DNA from: Stenotrophomonas sp. UBA7346
GTDB lineage: Bacteria; Pseudomonadota; Gammaproteobacteria; Xanthomonadales; Xanthomonadaceae
Assembly: GCA_002471015.1 (NCBI GenBank)
Contig: DKPB01000018.1
Location: 87,259 to 151,258, forward strand
Direction of reading: 5' to 3'
Length of the DNA stretch: 64,000 bases
Shown here in pieces: positions 25,040 through 34,051 of the stretch. The number at the start of each line of letters is the position of its first letter. Positions within the stretch are counted from its first letter, which is position 1. The notes under the pieces were generated by a model. That model had not been told where the DNA came from. It worked only from the letters and a program-made list of their open reading frames with translations, and did no database searches. The translations under genes and the position numbers were made by a program.

Positions 25040-25993
25040 TCAGTACGGAACCGCCATCAGTTCATCCAGCCTCAACGCCCGGTTGAGGTTCTGCAATGCC
25101 TGGGTAGCCGCGCCCTTGAGCAGGTTGTCGATGGTCGCCACCACCACCACGCGCTTGTTGCCCGGCGCCATGGTGAAGCCACCGATCTGTACACCGTGCT
25201 TGCCGGCAATGCGGCTGACCCACGGTGCCTCATCCACCACCTCCACCAACGGCTCGTTGGCATAGCGCTGCGCGTACAGGGCGACGATCTCTTCGCGGCT
25301 GCGCGGCTGCTGCAGCCACAGGTTGACGGTCATGGTGATGCCGCGGAAATGCGGGGCCACATGCGGCATGAACTCCACCGGCACGCCGAGCTGGGTCGAC
25401 ACCTCGCGCTCATGCACGTGGTTGGTCAAGGCGTAAGGCATCAGGTTGTCGCGCAGCAGCTCGGGGTTGTTCTTGTCCGACGGCGTGGTGCCGGCACCGG
25501 ACCAGCCGGAGACACCAAAGCAGGTCGGCGGACCGGCGAGCTGGCTCAGCAGCGGTGCGATCGCCAGCTGCATGGCCGTGGCATAGCAGCCCGGGTTGCT
25601 GATGCGCTTCTGCCCGGCATAGCGCGCGCGGGTCAGTTCCGGCAGGCCGTAATACCAGCTGTTGTCGAAACGGTAGTCGGCCGACAGGTCGACGATCACC
25701 GTGTCCGGCGCCGCCGCATCCAGCGCCGCCACGAACGGTTCGCCCTTGCCATTGGGCAGCGCCAACACCACCGCGTCCACGCCCTTGGCCGCCACCGCGT
25801 CCGGGCCCAGGCTTTCATAGCGCAGCTCGCCGGTATAGGCGGCGTTGTGGTCGGCCACGCGCTGCCCGTCCAGTTCGCGCGAGGACACGAAGGCCAGCTC
25901 GATGCGCGGATGTGCGGCCAGCAGGCGGATCAGTTCGGCACCGGTGTAACCGCGGGCGCCAACGATGCCAACCGAGAACTTTTTGTCAGTCAT
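25040..25993 (-). CDS. argC: N-acetyl-gamma-glutamyl-phosphate reductase
   Basis: A 317-residue ArgC. The N-terminal SVGIVGARGYTGAELIRLL is the NADP-binding Rossmann motif; NPGCYATAMQLA contains the catalytic Cys, and HVHEREV a conserved His. It reduces N-acetylglutamyl phosphate to the semialdehyde, the third step of arginine synthesis. ATG 25993 overlaps the preceding GNAT gene stop (ATGA). It precedes argH by 82 bp. Confidence 0.96.
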   Translation of the reverse strand: MTDKKFSVGIVGARGYTGAELIRLLAAHPRIELAFVSSRELDGQRVADHNAAYTGELRYESLGPDAVAAKGVDAVVLALPNGKGEPFVAALDAAAPDTVIVDLSADYRFDNSWYYGLPELTRARYAGQKRISNPGCYATAMQLAIAPLLSQLAGPPTCFGVSGWSGAGTTPSDKNNPELLRDNLMPYALTNHVHEREVSTQLGVPVEFMPHVAPHFRGITMTVNLWLQQPRSREEIVALYAQRYANEPLVEVVDEAPWVSRIAGKHGVQIGGFTMAPGNKRVVVVATIDNLLKGAATQALQNLNRALRLDELMAVPY

Positions 25994-26604
25994 GAATGCG
26001 AATCCAGAAGGAATTGCAGGTGGGCTTTCACCGCCGGCCATTCCGTATCAATGATGGAGAACACCACGGTATCGCGGCGCGATCCGTCGGCGTGACGCTT
26101 GTGGCTGCGCAGCACCCCGTCCTGCTTCGCCCCGAGGCGTGCGATGGCGGTGCGCGAGGCGTGATTGAACCAGCTGGTCTCGAAGCCCACGCTGATGCAA
26201 CCCAGGGTTTCAAAGGCATGATGCAACAACAGCAACTTTGCTTCGGTGTTCAAACCGCTGCGCTGCACGTGCGGGTGGTACCAGGTGTAGCCGATGTTGA
26301 GGCGTGGCACGTCGGCTTCCAGTGCGTAGAAACGCGTGCTGCCAACCACCTCCCCACTGGCATCGCGGACCACGAAGGCCAGCACGCGGCCCTGCGACTG
26401 CGCTTCCAGTGCGGCAACCACGTAATGACCGGCATGCTCGGGCGTAGGCACATTGGTGTACCAGCAGCGCGCCAACTCACCTTCACCCAAGGCACGCTGC
26501 AACGCCGGCACATGCGCCAGCTGCAGCGGCTCCAGGATCACGTGCCGCCCCTTCAGAACCGGCACCTGGCTCCAGTGCCCAGCGCTAGCCAGGTCCACGC
26601 TCAC
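25990..26604 (-). CDS. GNAT-family N-acetyltransferase (RimJ/RimL-like) inside the arg operon
   Basis: A 204-residue acetyltransferase of the RimJ/RimL type. Features: LKGRHVILEPLQLAHVPAL near the start, a strand VLAFVVRDASGEVVGSTRFY, NIGYTWYHPHVQRSGLNTEAKLLLL as the acetyl-CoA binding region with the HVQRSGLNTEA loop, and ISVGFETSWFNHASRTAI. GTG 26604 overlaps the argB stop (GTGA), and its own stop overlaps argC (ATGA), so it is tightly coupled to the pathway. Its substrate is unknown; it could acetylate an amino acid, a protein or an intermediate. The fused ArgB already carries an N-acetylglutamate synthase domain, so this one is not needed for that step. Confidence 0.85.
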   Translation of the reverse strand: MSVDLASAGHWSQVPVLKGRHVILEPLQLAHVPALQRALGEGELARCWYTNVPTPEHAGHYVVAALEAQSQGRVLAFVVRDASGEVVGSTRFYALEADVPRLNIGYTWYHPHVQRSGLNTEAKLLLLHHAFETLGCISVGFETSWFNHASRTAIARLGAKQDGVLRSHKRHADGSRRDTVVFSIIDTEWPAVKAHLQFLLDSHS

Positions 26605-27929
26605 CCCTGCAGGCTCGGCTTGCGCTCGCCGCAATGCGCGACGTAGCCCTTGATGCTGTCGAAGTCGTTGGCGCCGAACCAGAACACCTTCCAGTGGTCC
26701 AGCTTGTAGCAGCCGTCGGACTCGGAATAGTAGAAATGGTTGACCGGGTTGCCGTTGCGCGAGCGCCAGAACAGCTGCGGGGTTTCCTCCAGCATCACGT
26801 TCCACACGGCGCGGCCCAGGCCTTCGCCCTGGGCATCGTCGAGCACGGCGAACTTGTCCAGATAAACGCCCTCAGCCTCGTTGGTGAGGATCACCGCGGT
26901 GCGGTAGTTCTCGCTGACATAGGCGCGCAGCAGCTTGGTCTTCTCGAAGTAGTCCGGCACCAGGGTGCGGCCGAAGCTGGATTCGATCAGCGACTTCAAG
27001 CGCGTGGTATCCAACTGGTCCCACGATGTCGCCTTCAGCACCTTCTCGCCGCGACGTACCAGCGTGCCCGAGCCCTTGTGGGTGAACAGTTCCTTGGCCA
27101 GGTCGGCCGGGCGCGTGATCGATACCGAGGATTCTTCCGGCAAACGATCCAGCAGGTCCTTGATCTGTTCGATCTTGACCCGCATGCCGCCGTGGATCCA
27201 CGGCTGCTGCATCAGCTGGTCGTACTCGGTGGACAGGTTGATCGAGTCGATCAGCTTGCCGTCCTCGTCCAGCAGGCCGCCGGTGCCGGTCAGGAAGATG
27301 ATCTTGTACGGCTGCAGTTCCTGTACCAGCTCGTTGGCGGCGAAGTCTGCATTGACGTTGAGGATCTGCCCGCTCGGGGTTTCGCCCAGGCTGGTGATCA
27401 CCGGGATGGAGCCGGCACGCAGGCTGGCTTCGATGGGCGCCAGATTGACCTTCTTCACCTCACCGACCAGACCGTAGGTGTCGACGTCCAGGTACTCGGC
27501 TTCGAATACGCCACCGGTGATGGAGGTTGCACGCGCACCGTTCTGCTGCAGCGCTTCAACCAGCTTGAGGTTGGACTGCTGGAATACCTTGCGCACGATC
27601 GCCAGGGCTTCTGGCGAGGTCACGCGCAGCCCGTCGATGGTCTTCTTCTCGATGCCTGCGGCCGACAACTCGGCATCCAGCTGCGGGCCGGCGCCGTGCA
27701 GCACGATCGGGGTCAGGCCAACTTCCTGCAGGAAGGACAGCGACGAGGTCAGCGCTTCCAGATCGTCGCGCAACACCGCGCCACCGACCTTGACCACGGC
27801 AAAGCGCTTGGCATCAAGCTGCGAGAAGCGCTTGAGGTACTGGCTGATCTCCTTCGCACTGGCCATGCTCGAAAGCAGGCGAACGATGGTCTGGCGGGTC
27901 TGGCGGTGCGGCTGCATGGCTGGGGACAT
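26601..27929 (-). CDS. argB: bifunctional N-acetylglutamate synthase/kinase (ArgB/ArgA fusion)
   Basis: A 442-residue two-domain protein. Residues about 40-290 are an amino-acid-kinase domain (VVKVGGAVLRDD, HGAGPQLDAELS, INVNADFAANELV-type region), and residues about 300-442 are a GNAT domain of the vertebrate-like NAGS type (YLDKFAVLDDAQGEGLGRAVW). This fused NAGS/K is known from Xanthomonas, where it performs both first steps of arginine synthesis and is arginine-inhibited. Start at ATG 27929 matches the Xanthomonas N-terminus from memory (MQPHRQTRQTIV). It overlaps the GNAT gene downstream. Confidence 0.93.
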   Translation of the reverse strand: MSPAMQPHRQTRQTIVRLLSSMASAKEISQYLKRFSQLDAKRFAVVKVGGAVLRDDLEALTSSLSFLQEVGLTPIVLHGAGPQLDAELSAAGIEKKTIDGLRVTSPEALAIVRKVFQQSNLKLVEALQQNGARATSITGGVFEAEYLDVDTYGLVGEVKKVNLAPIEASLRAGSIPVITSLGETPSGQILNVNADFAANELVQELQPYKIIFLTGTGGLLDEDGKLIDSINLSTEYDQLMQQPWIHGGMRVKIEQIKDLLDRLPEESSVSITRPADLAKELFTHKGSGTLVRRGEKVLKATSWDQLDTTRLKSLIESSFGRTLVPDYFEKTKLLRAYVSENYRTAVILTNEAEGVYLDKFAVLDDAQGEGLGRAVWNVMLEETPQLFWRSRNGNPVNHFYYSESDGCYKLDHWKVFWFGANDFDSIKGYVAHCGERKPSLQG

Positions 27930-28001
27930 TGCTTGTATCTACATGGCGACGTTATGCGTCGCGGAAAGGAGCCGGCGGCAGGCCGCCGGGCCACGTGCGG
28001 C

Positions 28002-29099
28002 TCAGGCGCCGCGTTGCAGGATCTGCAGCACCGATTCGGCGTAGCGCTGCAACTGCTCCAGCGTCACGAACTCATCGGCGGTGTGGGCCTGGGCGATATC
28101 GCCCGGGCCGTACACCATGGTGGTATAGCCACCGGCCGAGAACAGCGAGGCCTCGGTCCAGAAATCCACGGCATTGCCGATTGGCAAGCCGAGCTCGTCG
28201 GCGATGTCGCGCGCAGCCAGACGGCGTTCCTCGGCGCGGGCGATATCACCGGACGGCAGGCTGGGGCCGCGGAAGGTTTCCTCGAAATGCGCGGCCTGCG
28301 GCTCGGCAAAGCCGGCGAAAGTGGCCAGCAGTGCATCGATATCCATCGATGGCAGCGGGCGGAAGCCAAAGCGCAGTTCGGCCTCGGGCGCGATCATGTT
28401 CGCCTTGATGCCACCTTCGACGCGACCAATGTTGAAGCGCAGGCCGGTCAGGCCGCCAAAACGCGCATGCGCCAGCGACTCGACGTGCTCCAGCGCCTTG
28501 CCACCCCAGCGCATCGCCTGATGCAGCGCGCTGGCGGACGGATCCTGCTTGCCCGAGGCGTGGCCGGCGCGGCCCTGGAACTTCATCAGCACCGAGCTGA
28601 TGCCGCGGTGCGCCAGCACGGCTTCGCTCATGGTCGGCTCGGCGACGATCACTGCTTCGTAGGGGATGCCACGCGCCAGGAAGGCGGCGATGCAGCGCGG
28701 ATCGTTGGCTTCTTCGTCACTGGAGAACAGGAAGGCGGCGTCGCCGTCGCTCAGGTTGGCAGCAGCCACCAGCGCAGCGGCAGCGCCCTTGATGTCGCAG
28801 ACGCCAAGGCCGACAACGCGGTCATCCAGGCGACGCATCACATGCGGATCGGCCGACCAGTGCGGGGAGTCCGGCACGGTGTCCAGATGCACGTTGAACA
28901 GGTATTTGGGGGTGCCGCGCACCGCATAGAAGCTGACCGCACCGGCGCCGTGGTCGATCACCTCGACATTGAAGCCCGGCAGGTTGTCGCGCAGGTAATC
29001 AAAGATGCCACCGGTGGTGATGGCACGCGGCGGGTTGCGGGTGTCGTAGGACACCAGCTTTTCCAGGTGATCGAGGGTGGATTGGAGCAGCTTGGTCAT
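28002..29099 (-). CDS. argE': N-acetyl-L-citrulline deacetylase (M20 family)
   Basis: A 365-residue M20 metallopeptidase-family protein. The metal ligands appear in FNVHLDTVPDSP (His, Asp), GLGVCDIKGAAAA (Asp), SSDEEANDP (Glu pair) and a C-terminal AHTADEFV (His). In Xanthomonas the orthologue deacetylates N-acetylcitrulline rather than N-acetylornithine. Specificity here is inferred from context: the neighbouring carbamoyltransferase is of the acetylornithine type. It lies between argG and argB. Confidence 0.9.
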   Translation of the reverse strand: MTKLLQSTLDHLEKLVSYDTRNPPRAITTGGIFDYLRDNLPGFNVEVIDHGAGAVSFYAVRGTPKYLFNVHLDTVPDSPHWSADPHVMRRLDDRVVGLGVCDIKGAAAALVAAANLSDGDAAFLFSSDEEANDPRCIAAFLARGIPYEAVIVAEPTMSEAVLAHRGISSVLMKFQGRAGHASGKQDPSASALHQAMRWGGKALEHVESLAHARFGGLTGLRFNIGRVEGGIKANMIAPEAELRFGFRPLPSMDIDALLATFAGFAEPQAAHFEETFRGPSLPSGDIARAEERRLAARDIADELGLPIGNAVDFWTEASLFSAGGYTTMVYGPGDIAQAHTADEFVTLEQLQRYAESVLQILQRGA

Positions 29100-29241
29100 G
29101 GTGGGCGGCAGGTCGGCAGATCAATGATCGAAAGGCGTCCCTTCTCCCGCTTGCGGGGGAAGGTGCCCGAAGGGCGGATGGGGGGCGCTTTTGATTTGCC
29201 TTGTCTGCTTTGAGAGCAAGCAATGACAGAAGCAGAAGCTG

Positions 29242-29279
29242 CCCTCACCCCAACCCCTCTCCCGCAGGCGGGAGAGGGG
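29242..29279. repeat. palindromic repeat in the argG-argE' gap
   Basis: Same CCCTCACCCCAA / CCCCTCTCCCGC palindrome as at 23318, opposite orientation, in a 203-bp gap. A weaker related hairpin (CTTCTCCCGC...) lies at 29141-29164. Confidence 0.75.
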
Positions 29280-29302
29280 CTTTGAGCATCACGCATCTCG
29301 CC

Positions 29303-30493
29303 TTAGCGATTTACCTGCGCGTACAGCGTCGAGCTCATGCCGAACAGCTTGATGAAGCCTTCGGCTTCTTCCACGCCCCAGTCGGCCGACTGCGCGTAGG
29401 TCGCGCCCTTGGCGTTGAGGATGTGCTCCGAACGCACGGCCACCGCGTCAACGCGGCCACCACGGGTTTCCAGCACCACTTCGCCGGTCACCTTGGACTG
29501 CGAGGACTTCAGGAACGCTTCGATGTCGGCCTTCAGCGGGTCGTGGTAGAAGCCTTCGTACACCAGCTCCACCCACTTGCGCGCCACTTCCGGCTTGAAG
29601 CGGTTCTGCTGCTTGGTCAGCACCGCATCTTCCAGCGCGCGGTGCGCGGCCAGCAGCGAAACCAGGCCCGGGGCTTCGAACACGATGCGGCCCTTCAGGC
29701 CGATCACCGTGTCGCCGGTGTACACGCCACGGCCCACGCCGTACTGCGCGAACAGCTTGTTGAGCTTGGCCAGGATCTGCTCGCCCGGCAGAGCCTTGCC
29801 GTCCAGCGCGACGGCTTCGCCCTCGACGAACTTCAGGGTCACGGTCAGCGGTTCCACCGGCCATGCGCTGCGCGGTGCGCACCAGCCGCGGGCGCCCTCG
29901 CCCGGGGCTTCCCACTTGTCGATCTCGCCGCCGGACATGGTCAGGCCCAGCAGGTTCTCGTTGATGGTGTAGGCCTGCTGCTTGGCGCGCACGCCGAAAC
30001 CACGTGCTTCCAGGTACTTCTGCTCGTAGGCGCGGGTCTGGGTGTGTTCCTTCTGGATTTCACGGATCGGCGCAACGATCTGGTAGTCGCCCTGGGCCTT
30101 CACTGCCAGGTCGAAACGCACCTGGTCGTTGCCCATGCCGGTGCAGCCGTGGGCGATGATGTTGGTGCCCAGTTCGGCGGCGCGCTTGAGCGCGGCGTCA
30201 ACGATCAGGTAACGATCCGAGACCAGCAGCGGGTACTGGCCCTGGTAGCCTTCGCCTGCCCATACGAACGGCTTGACGAAGCCATTCCAGATGGCCGGGC
30301 CGCCATCGACGGTGACGTGGCTGGTGACGCCCAGCTCGGCCGCACGCTTTTCGATGAAGTCGCGCTCGTCGGCATCCACGCCGCCGGTGTCGGCAAACAC
30401 GGTGTGCACGTTGTAGCCGCGCTCCTGCAGGTAAGGCACGCAGAAGCTGGTGTCGAGGCCGCCGGAGAAGGCGAGGACGATGTCTTTGCTCAT
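29303..30493 (-). CDS. argG: argininosuccinate synthase
   Basis: A 396-residue ArgG. The ATP pyrophosphatase motif is KDIVLAFSGGLDTSFCV at residues 3-19; HGCTGMGNDQVRFDL is the substrate site. It joins citrulline and aspartate. Start at ATG 30493 (MSKDIV); the frame is open for 37 further residues, but they cross repeat sequence. It is the second gene of the arg block, 147 bp after argF'. Confidence 0.97.
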   Translation of the reverse strand: MSKDIVLAFSGGLDTSFCVPYLQERGYNVHTVFADTGGVDADERDFIEKRAAELGVTSHVTVDGGPAIWNGFVKPFVWAGEGYQGQYPLLVSDRYLIVDAALKRAAELGTNIIAHGCTGMGNDQVRFDLAVKAQGDYQIVAPIREIQKEHTQTRAYEQKYLEARGFGVRAKQQAYTINENLLGLTMSGGEIDKWEAPGEGARGWCAPRSAWPVEPLTVTLKFVEGEAVALDGKALPGEQILAKLNKLFAQYGVGRGVYTGDTVIGLKGRIVFEAPGLVSLLAAHRALEDAVLTKQQNRFKPEVARKWVELVYEGFYHDPLKADIEAFLKSSQSKVTGEVVLETRGGRVDAVAVRSEHILNAKGATYAQSADWGVEEAEGFIKLFGMSSTLYAQVNR

Positions 30494-30523
30494 GGGGAAG
30501 GAATCTCTGCTTTTGATCTTTGA

Positions 30524-30632
30524 GCCCCTCTCCCTCCGGGGGAGGGGTTGGGGAGGGGGTAATGAAATGGAGGCGTTGCCTGGAGCGAGGAGCCTTACCC
30601 TCACCCCACCCCCTCTCCCGGAGGGAGAGGGG
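30524..30632. repeat. inverted pair of palindromic repeats between argF' and argG
   Basis: One unit at 30524-30560 (CCCCTCTCCCTCCGGGGGAG) and a second, inverted, at 30597-30632. They belong to the family at 23318 and 29242. The whole 147-bp argF'-argG gap is made of them, so a long stem between the copies is possible in the mRNA. Confidence 0.8.
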
Positions 30633-30640
30633 CTAAAGCA

Positions 30641-31651
30641 TTACTTGCCGATCACTGCCGCCATGATCGCCTTCTGCACATGCAGGCGATTCTCGGCCTC
30701 GTTGATGGCAATGCACTGCGGCGAATCCATCACGCCGTCGGTGGCCTTCACATTGCGGCGCAGCGGCAGGCAGTGGCTGAACACACCGTTGTTGGTCAAC
30801 GCCATCTTGGCTTCGTCAACGATGAAGTGCTTGTACTGGTCGCGGATCGGCTTTTCCGGCTCCCAGTTGCCGAAGAACGGCAGCGCGCCCCAGCTCTTGG
30901 CGTAAACCACGTCGGCGCCGGCATACGCGCTCTGGATGTCGTGGCTGACCTGCAGCGAACCGCCGCTCTCGGCGACGTTCTGCTCGGCCCAGCCCATGTA
31001 GCGCTCGTCCAGGATGTAGTCCGGGGTCGGGCACAGCAGGGTCACGTCCATGCCCATGCGGGTGGCGATGGTCAGTGCCGAGTTGGCCACGGCGGTGTTC
31101 AACGGCTTGGGGTGGTAGGTCCAGGTCAGCACGTACTTCTTGCCGCGCAGGTCACTGGTGCCGAAATGCTCCTGCAGCGCCAGGATATGCGCCAGCTCCT
31201 GGCAGGGATGGGTGATGGTCTCCATGTTGATGACCGGCACCGGCGAGTACTTGGCAAAGCTCTTCAGCACCTGGTCTTCGCGGTCCTTGCTCCAGTCCAC
31301 GAACTTCGGGAACGCCCGCACGCCGATCAGGTCGACGTAGCGGCCCAGCACCTTGGCCACTTCGGCAATGTGCTCTTCGGTATCACCGTCCATCACCGTG
31401 CCGAGGTTGAACTCGATCGGCCATGCGTCCTTGCCCGGCTGCAGCACCACGGCATGACCGCCCAGCTGGAATGCGCCCAGTTCGAAGCTGGTGCGGGTAC
31501 GCATGGACGGGTTGAAGAACACCAGGGCGATCGACTTGCCCTTCAGGTCGTCACCCAGCTTGTTCTGCTTGAACAAGGCTGCCTGGGTGAGCAGCGCGTC
31601 GAGCTCGGCGCGGCTCCAGTCCTGGGTGTTCAAAAAGTGCTTCAGAGACAT
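30641..31651 (-). CDS. argF': N-acetylornithine carbamoyltransferase
   Basis: A 336-residue carbamoyltransferase with the carbamoyl-phosphate motif FFNPSMRTRTS and HPCQELAH. It has the features that distinguish the acetylornithine enzyme of Xanthomonas campestris: Glu92 (in DGDTEEH), which in that enzyme selects acetyl- over succinylornithine, and the carboxylated Lys302 (in LRRNVKATD). HCLPLRRN is present instead of the HCLP-A/F of ordinary OTC. It makes N-acetylcitrulline, explaining the argE' deacetylase next door. It begins the leftward arg block. Confidence 0.95.
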   Translation of the reverse strand: MSLKHFLNTQDWSRAELDALLTQAALFKQNKLGDDLKGKSIALVFFNPSMRTRTSFELGAFQLGGHAVVLQPGKDAWPIEFNLGTVMDGDTEEHIAEVAKVLGRYVDLIGVRAFPKFVDWSKDREDQVLKSFAKYSPVPVINMETITHPCQELAHILALQEHFGTSDLRGKKYVLTWTYHPKPLNTAVANSALTIATRMGMDVTLLCPTPDYILDERYMGWAEQNVAESGGSLQVSHDIQSAYAGADVVYAKSWGALPFFGNWEPEKPIRDQYKHFIVDEAKMALTNNGVFSHCLPLRRNVKATDGVMDSPQCIAINEAENRLHVQKAIMAAVIGK

Positions 31652-31953
31652 CGATCCATCCTTTATTGCGGAGATCCACCGTCGCCGGTGGGCGGATGCG
31701 CATGCGCGCGGCTCATTGCGTTTGAAACTTTTGCCAAACCAGAAACGAAAAAACCCAGCCTGGGCTGGGTTTTCCGAACAGACAGCACGAAGCTCCGGTC
31801 ACCCAGCGAATATGTGGGATTCCGGTCGGCGGGCACGGGACGTCATGCCGGAGGCCATCCGGGCGGTGCTGGATTCGTGCTGGAAGCTGGTGGCTTTCAT
31901 CGTCGGGCATACTCGCACGCGACCGGGGGCGGCGCAAGTGTCGCAGTGCAACA
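31652..31953. other. 302-bp intergenic region upstream of argF'
   Basis: No gene seen. It holds the terminator at 31750-31773 and the leader of argF' (31652-31749 on the minus strand). That leader has a small hairpin near 31675-31690 (CCACCG / CGGTGG). The rest, 31775-31953, has no recognisable element. The arg promoter is presumably between 31749 and 31652, but no confident -35/-10 pair is visible. Confidence 0.6.
31750..31773 (-). terminator. terminator downstream of the leftward hypothetical gene
   Basis: A perfect 11-bp stem (AAAACCCAGCC with GGCTGGGTTTT) and a 2-base loop. On the minus strand the T-run extends to six bases (TTTTTTCG), so it probably ends transcripts from the gene at 31954-32508 and insulates argF'. 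Confidence 0.75.
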
Positions 31954-32508
31954 TCAAGGAACCGTCGAGGTCGTTTCAATCGCCTGGCCGACATCCGGGG
32001 TGATCGACACCCGCAGTTTGAGCCGGTTGCCGGGGTCCTCGGGCAGGCGTGAGCGGAACTTGATGCCCTTGTAGACGTAGTCCACGTCGTAGGCAATGGG
32101 CCGGCGGAACTCACGGCCAACCTCGACGATCTTGCAGTCCGGGGTCAGCATTGCGGCATTGCCGGTGCTGCCGCGCGACTCTGCGCCCTGCACCAGCTCG
32201 GCCTCACCCTCGTCGCGGCGCTCGCCGAACATGCCTTTCACCGAATCCCAGAAACGGCGGAAGCCGCCCTTCTCCTCCTCGCCCTTCACCTGCACCGGTG
32301 CCAGCGTGCGAGTGGACACCGGCTCGCAATGCTCCTCGGTACGGGTGGCACGCAGGGTCTGGAATACAGGCTCGACATTGAGCACCTGCGCATAGTCGTA
32401 GCGCACGTTCTCGATGATCACCACGCGGTTGCGCAGATCCGTTTCCTGCGCCAGCGCGGGCCCGGAGGCGGCAGCCAGCAGGCAGAACAACAACGGAGTG
32501 GGCTTCAT
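31954..32508 (-). CDS. hypothetical exported protein, YcfJ/UmoD-like pattern
   Basis: A 184-residue protein with a signal peptide (1-21, ending ASGPALA-QE). The first part (VRYDYAQVLNVEPVFQTLRAT with later ATRTEEHCEP) resembles the N-terminal half of YcfJ/UmoD-type glycine-zipper proteins, but the glycine-rich 2TM segment is absent. A middle, charged segment is GEEEKGGFRRFWDSVKG. The end (AYDVDYVYKGIKFRSRLP) is well ordered. Function unknown. Start at ATG 32508 sets the signal peptide; an upstream start at 32589 is not supported. Divergent from cysS. Confidence 0.6.
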   Translation of the reverse strand: MKPTPLLFCLLAAASGPALAQETDLRNRVVIIENVRYDYAQVLNVEPVFQTLRATRTEEHCEPVSTRTLAPVQVKGEEEKGGFRRFWDSVKGMFGERRDEGEAELVQGAESRGSTGNAAMLTPDCKIVEVGREFRRPIAYDVDYVYKGIKFRSRLPEDPGNRLKLRVSITPDVGQAIETTSTVP

Positions 32509-32666
32509 CAACAAGAGGCAAAGGGCTCGGTGGGTAGGGATAGTGTAGGCAGCCCGGCTGCCCCGGGCCTGAACATTACCCATCCGCACGCGTATTGCCC
32601 AGCCCAGGGATGCCCCGCCCGGCCCGGACCGCTAGAATTGTCAGGTTCGCTTACCCCCGGATTGCC

Positions 32667-34034
32667 ATGACCCTGCGCCTGCACAACAACCTGACGCGGC
32701 AGCTGGAGCCGTTTGCTCCGCTCGACCCCGCCGCCCCCACCCTGTATGTCTGCGGCCCCACGGTCTACAACTATGTACATATCGGCAATGCGCGCGGCCC
32801 GGTGGTGTTCGGGGTGCTGGCCGACCTGCTGCGTCGCCGCTACGGCAAACTGCGCTACGCGCGCAACATCACCGACGTTGACGACAAGATCAATGCCGCG
32901 GCCAAGGACCAGGGCGTACCGATCAGCGCCATCACCGACCGTTTTGCCGCCGCCTACCGCGAGGACATGGCCGCGCTGGGCGTAGTGCCGCCGGATATCG
33001 AGCCGGAAGCCACCGCGCACATACCGCAGATCATCGCCATGATCGAGCAGCTGATCAGCAGCGGGCACGCCTACGCCGCCGAGGGCCATGTGCTGTTCTC
33101 GGTGGCCAGCTTCGCCGACTACGGCAAGCTCTCGCGCCGCGACCCGGAGGAAATGCTGGCCGGCGCCCGCGTCGAGGTCGCACCGTACAAGCGTGATGCC
33201 GGCGATTTCGTGCTGTGGAAGCCCTCCAGCGACGACCTGCCGGGCTGGGAATCGCCCTGGGGCCGTGGCCGCCCGGGCTGGCATATCGAGTGCTCGGCGA
33301 TGGCCGCCGCCCACCTGGGCCCGACCATCGACATCCATGCCGGCGGTGTCGACCTGCAGTTCCCGCACCACGAAAACGAAATCGCACAGAGCGTCTGCGC
33401 CCATGGTGGGCAGACCTTTGCCCGCTTCTGGCTGCACAACGGCATGCTCAATTTCGGCGGCGCCAAGATGAGCAAATCGCTGGGCAACATCGAGCGTGTG
33501 CACGACCTGGTGCGCCAGCACCCGCCCGAAGCCCTGCGCTACGCATTGTTGTCGGCCCATTATCGGCAGCCGCTGGACTGGTCCGATGCCCTGATCGAAC
33601 AGTCGGTGCGCACCCTGGACCGGCTGTACGGCACGCTGCGTGATCTGGCCGATGTCGAAGCTGTTGCCAGCATCCCGGCCAGCGTCGAAGCCGCGCTGGA
33701 CGACGACCTCAACACGCCGCTGGCCCTGGCCGAAGTGGCGCGCATTGCCAGCGAGGCGCGCAAGGCCGAGTCCGGCGACGACAAGCAGCGGCTGAAGCGC
33801 GAACTGCTGGGCGCCGGCCTGGCCCTGGGCCTGCTGCAGCAGGCGCCGGCCGACTGGTTCGGGCGCGGCGCCGCCGAAGGCGACGACGCACGCATCCAGG
33901 CCCTGATCGACGAGCGCATCGCCGCCAAGCAGGCACGCGACTTCGCCCGCGCCGATGCCATCCGCGACCAGTTGGCAGCGGAAAACATCGTGCTGGAAGA
34001 CACGCCGCAGGGTGTGCGCTGGAAGCGGGGCTGA
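32667..34034 (+). CDS. cysS: cysteinyl-tRNA synthetase
   Basis: A 455-residue class I tRNA synthetase. The HIGH-like motif is YVHIGNARGP (about 34-43) with the zinc-ligand Cys in YVCGPTVYN, and the KMSKSLGN loop is present. It charges tRNA-Cys. Start ATG 32667 is chosen because MTLRLHNNL matches the family; a longer frame to 32595 is in the promoter region. Its 3' end is followed by a repeat pair. The cluster cysS-sufE is not an obvious operon. Confidence 0.97.
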   Translation: MTLRLHNNLTRQLEPFAPLDPAAPTLYVCGPTVYNYVHIGNARGPVVFGVLADLLRRRYGKLRYARNITDVDDKINAAAKDQGVPISAITDRFAAAYREDMAALGVVPPDIEPEATAHIPQIIAMIEQLISSGHAYAAEGHVLFSVASFADYGKLSRRDPEEMLAGARVEVAPYKRDAGDFVLWKPSSDDLPGWESPWGRGRPGWHIECSAMAAAHLGPTIDIHAGGVDLQFPHHENEIAQSVCAHGGQTFARFWLHNGMLNFGGAKMSKSLGNIERVHDLVRQHPPEALRYALLSAHYRQPLDWSDALIEQSVRTLDRLYGTLRDLADVEAVASIPASVEAALDDDLNTPLALAEVARIASEARKAESGDDKQRLKRELLGAGLALGLLQQAPADWFGRGAAEGDDARIQALIDERIAAKQARDFARADAIRDQLAAENIVLEDTPQGVRWKRG

Positions 34035-34051
34035 CACTTCCTTTCACCGCA

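Noticed and set aside
26634..29213. 859-codon open frame on the plus strand opposite argB and argE'
   Set aside because: Shadow of strongly conserved genes on the minus strand; low-complexity and no domain.
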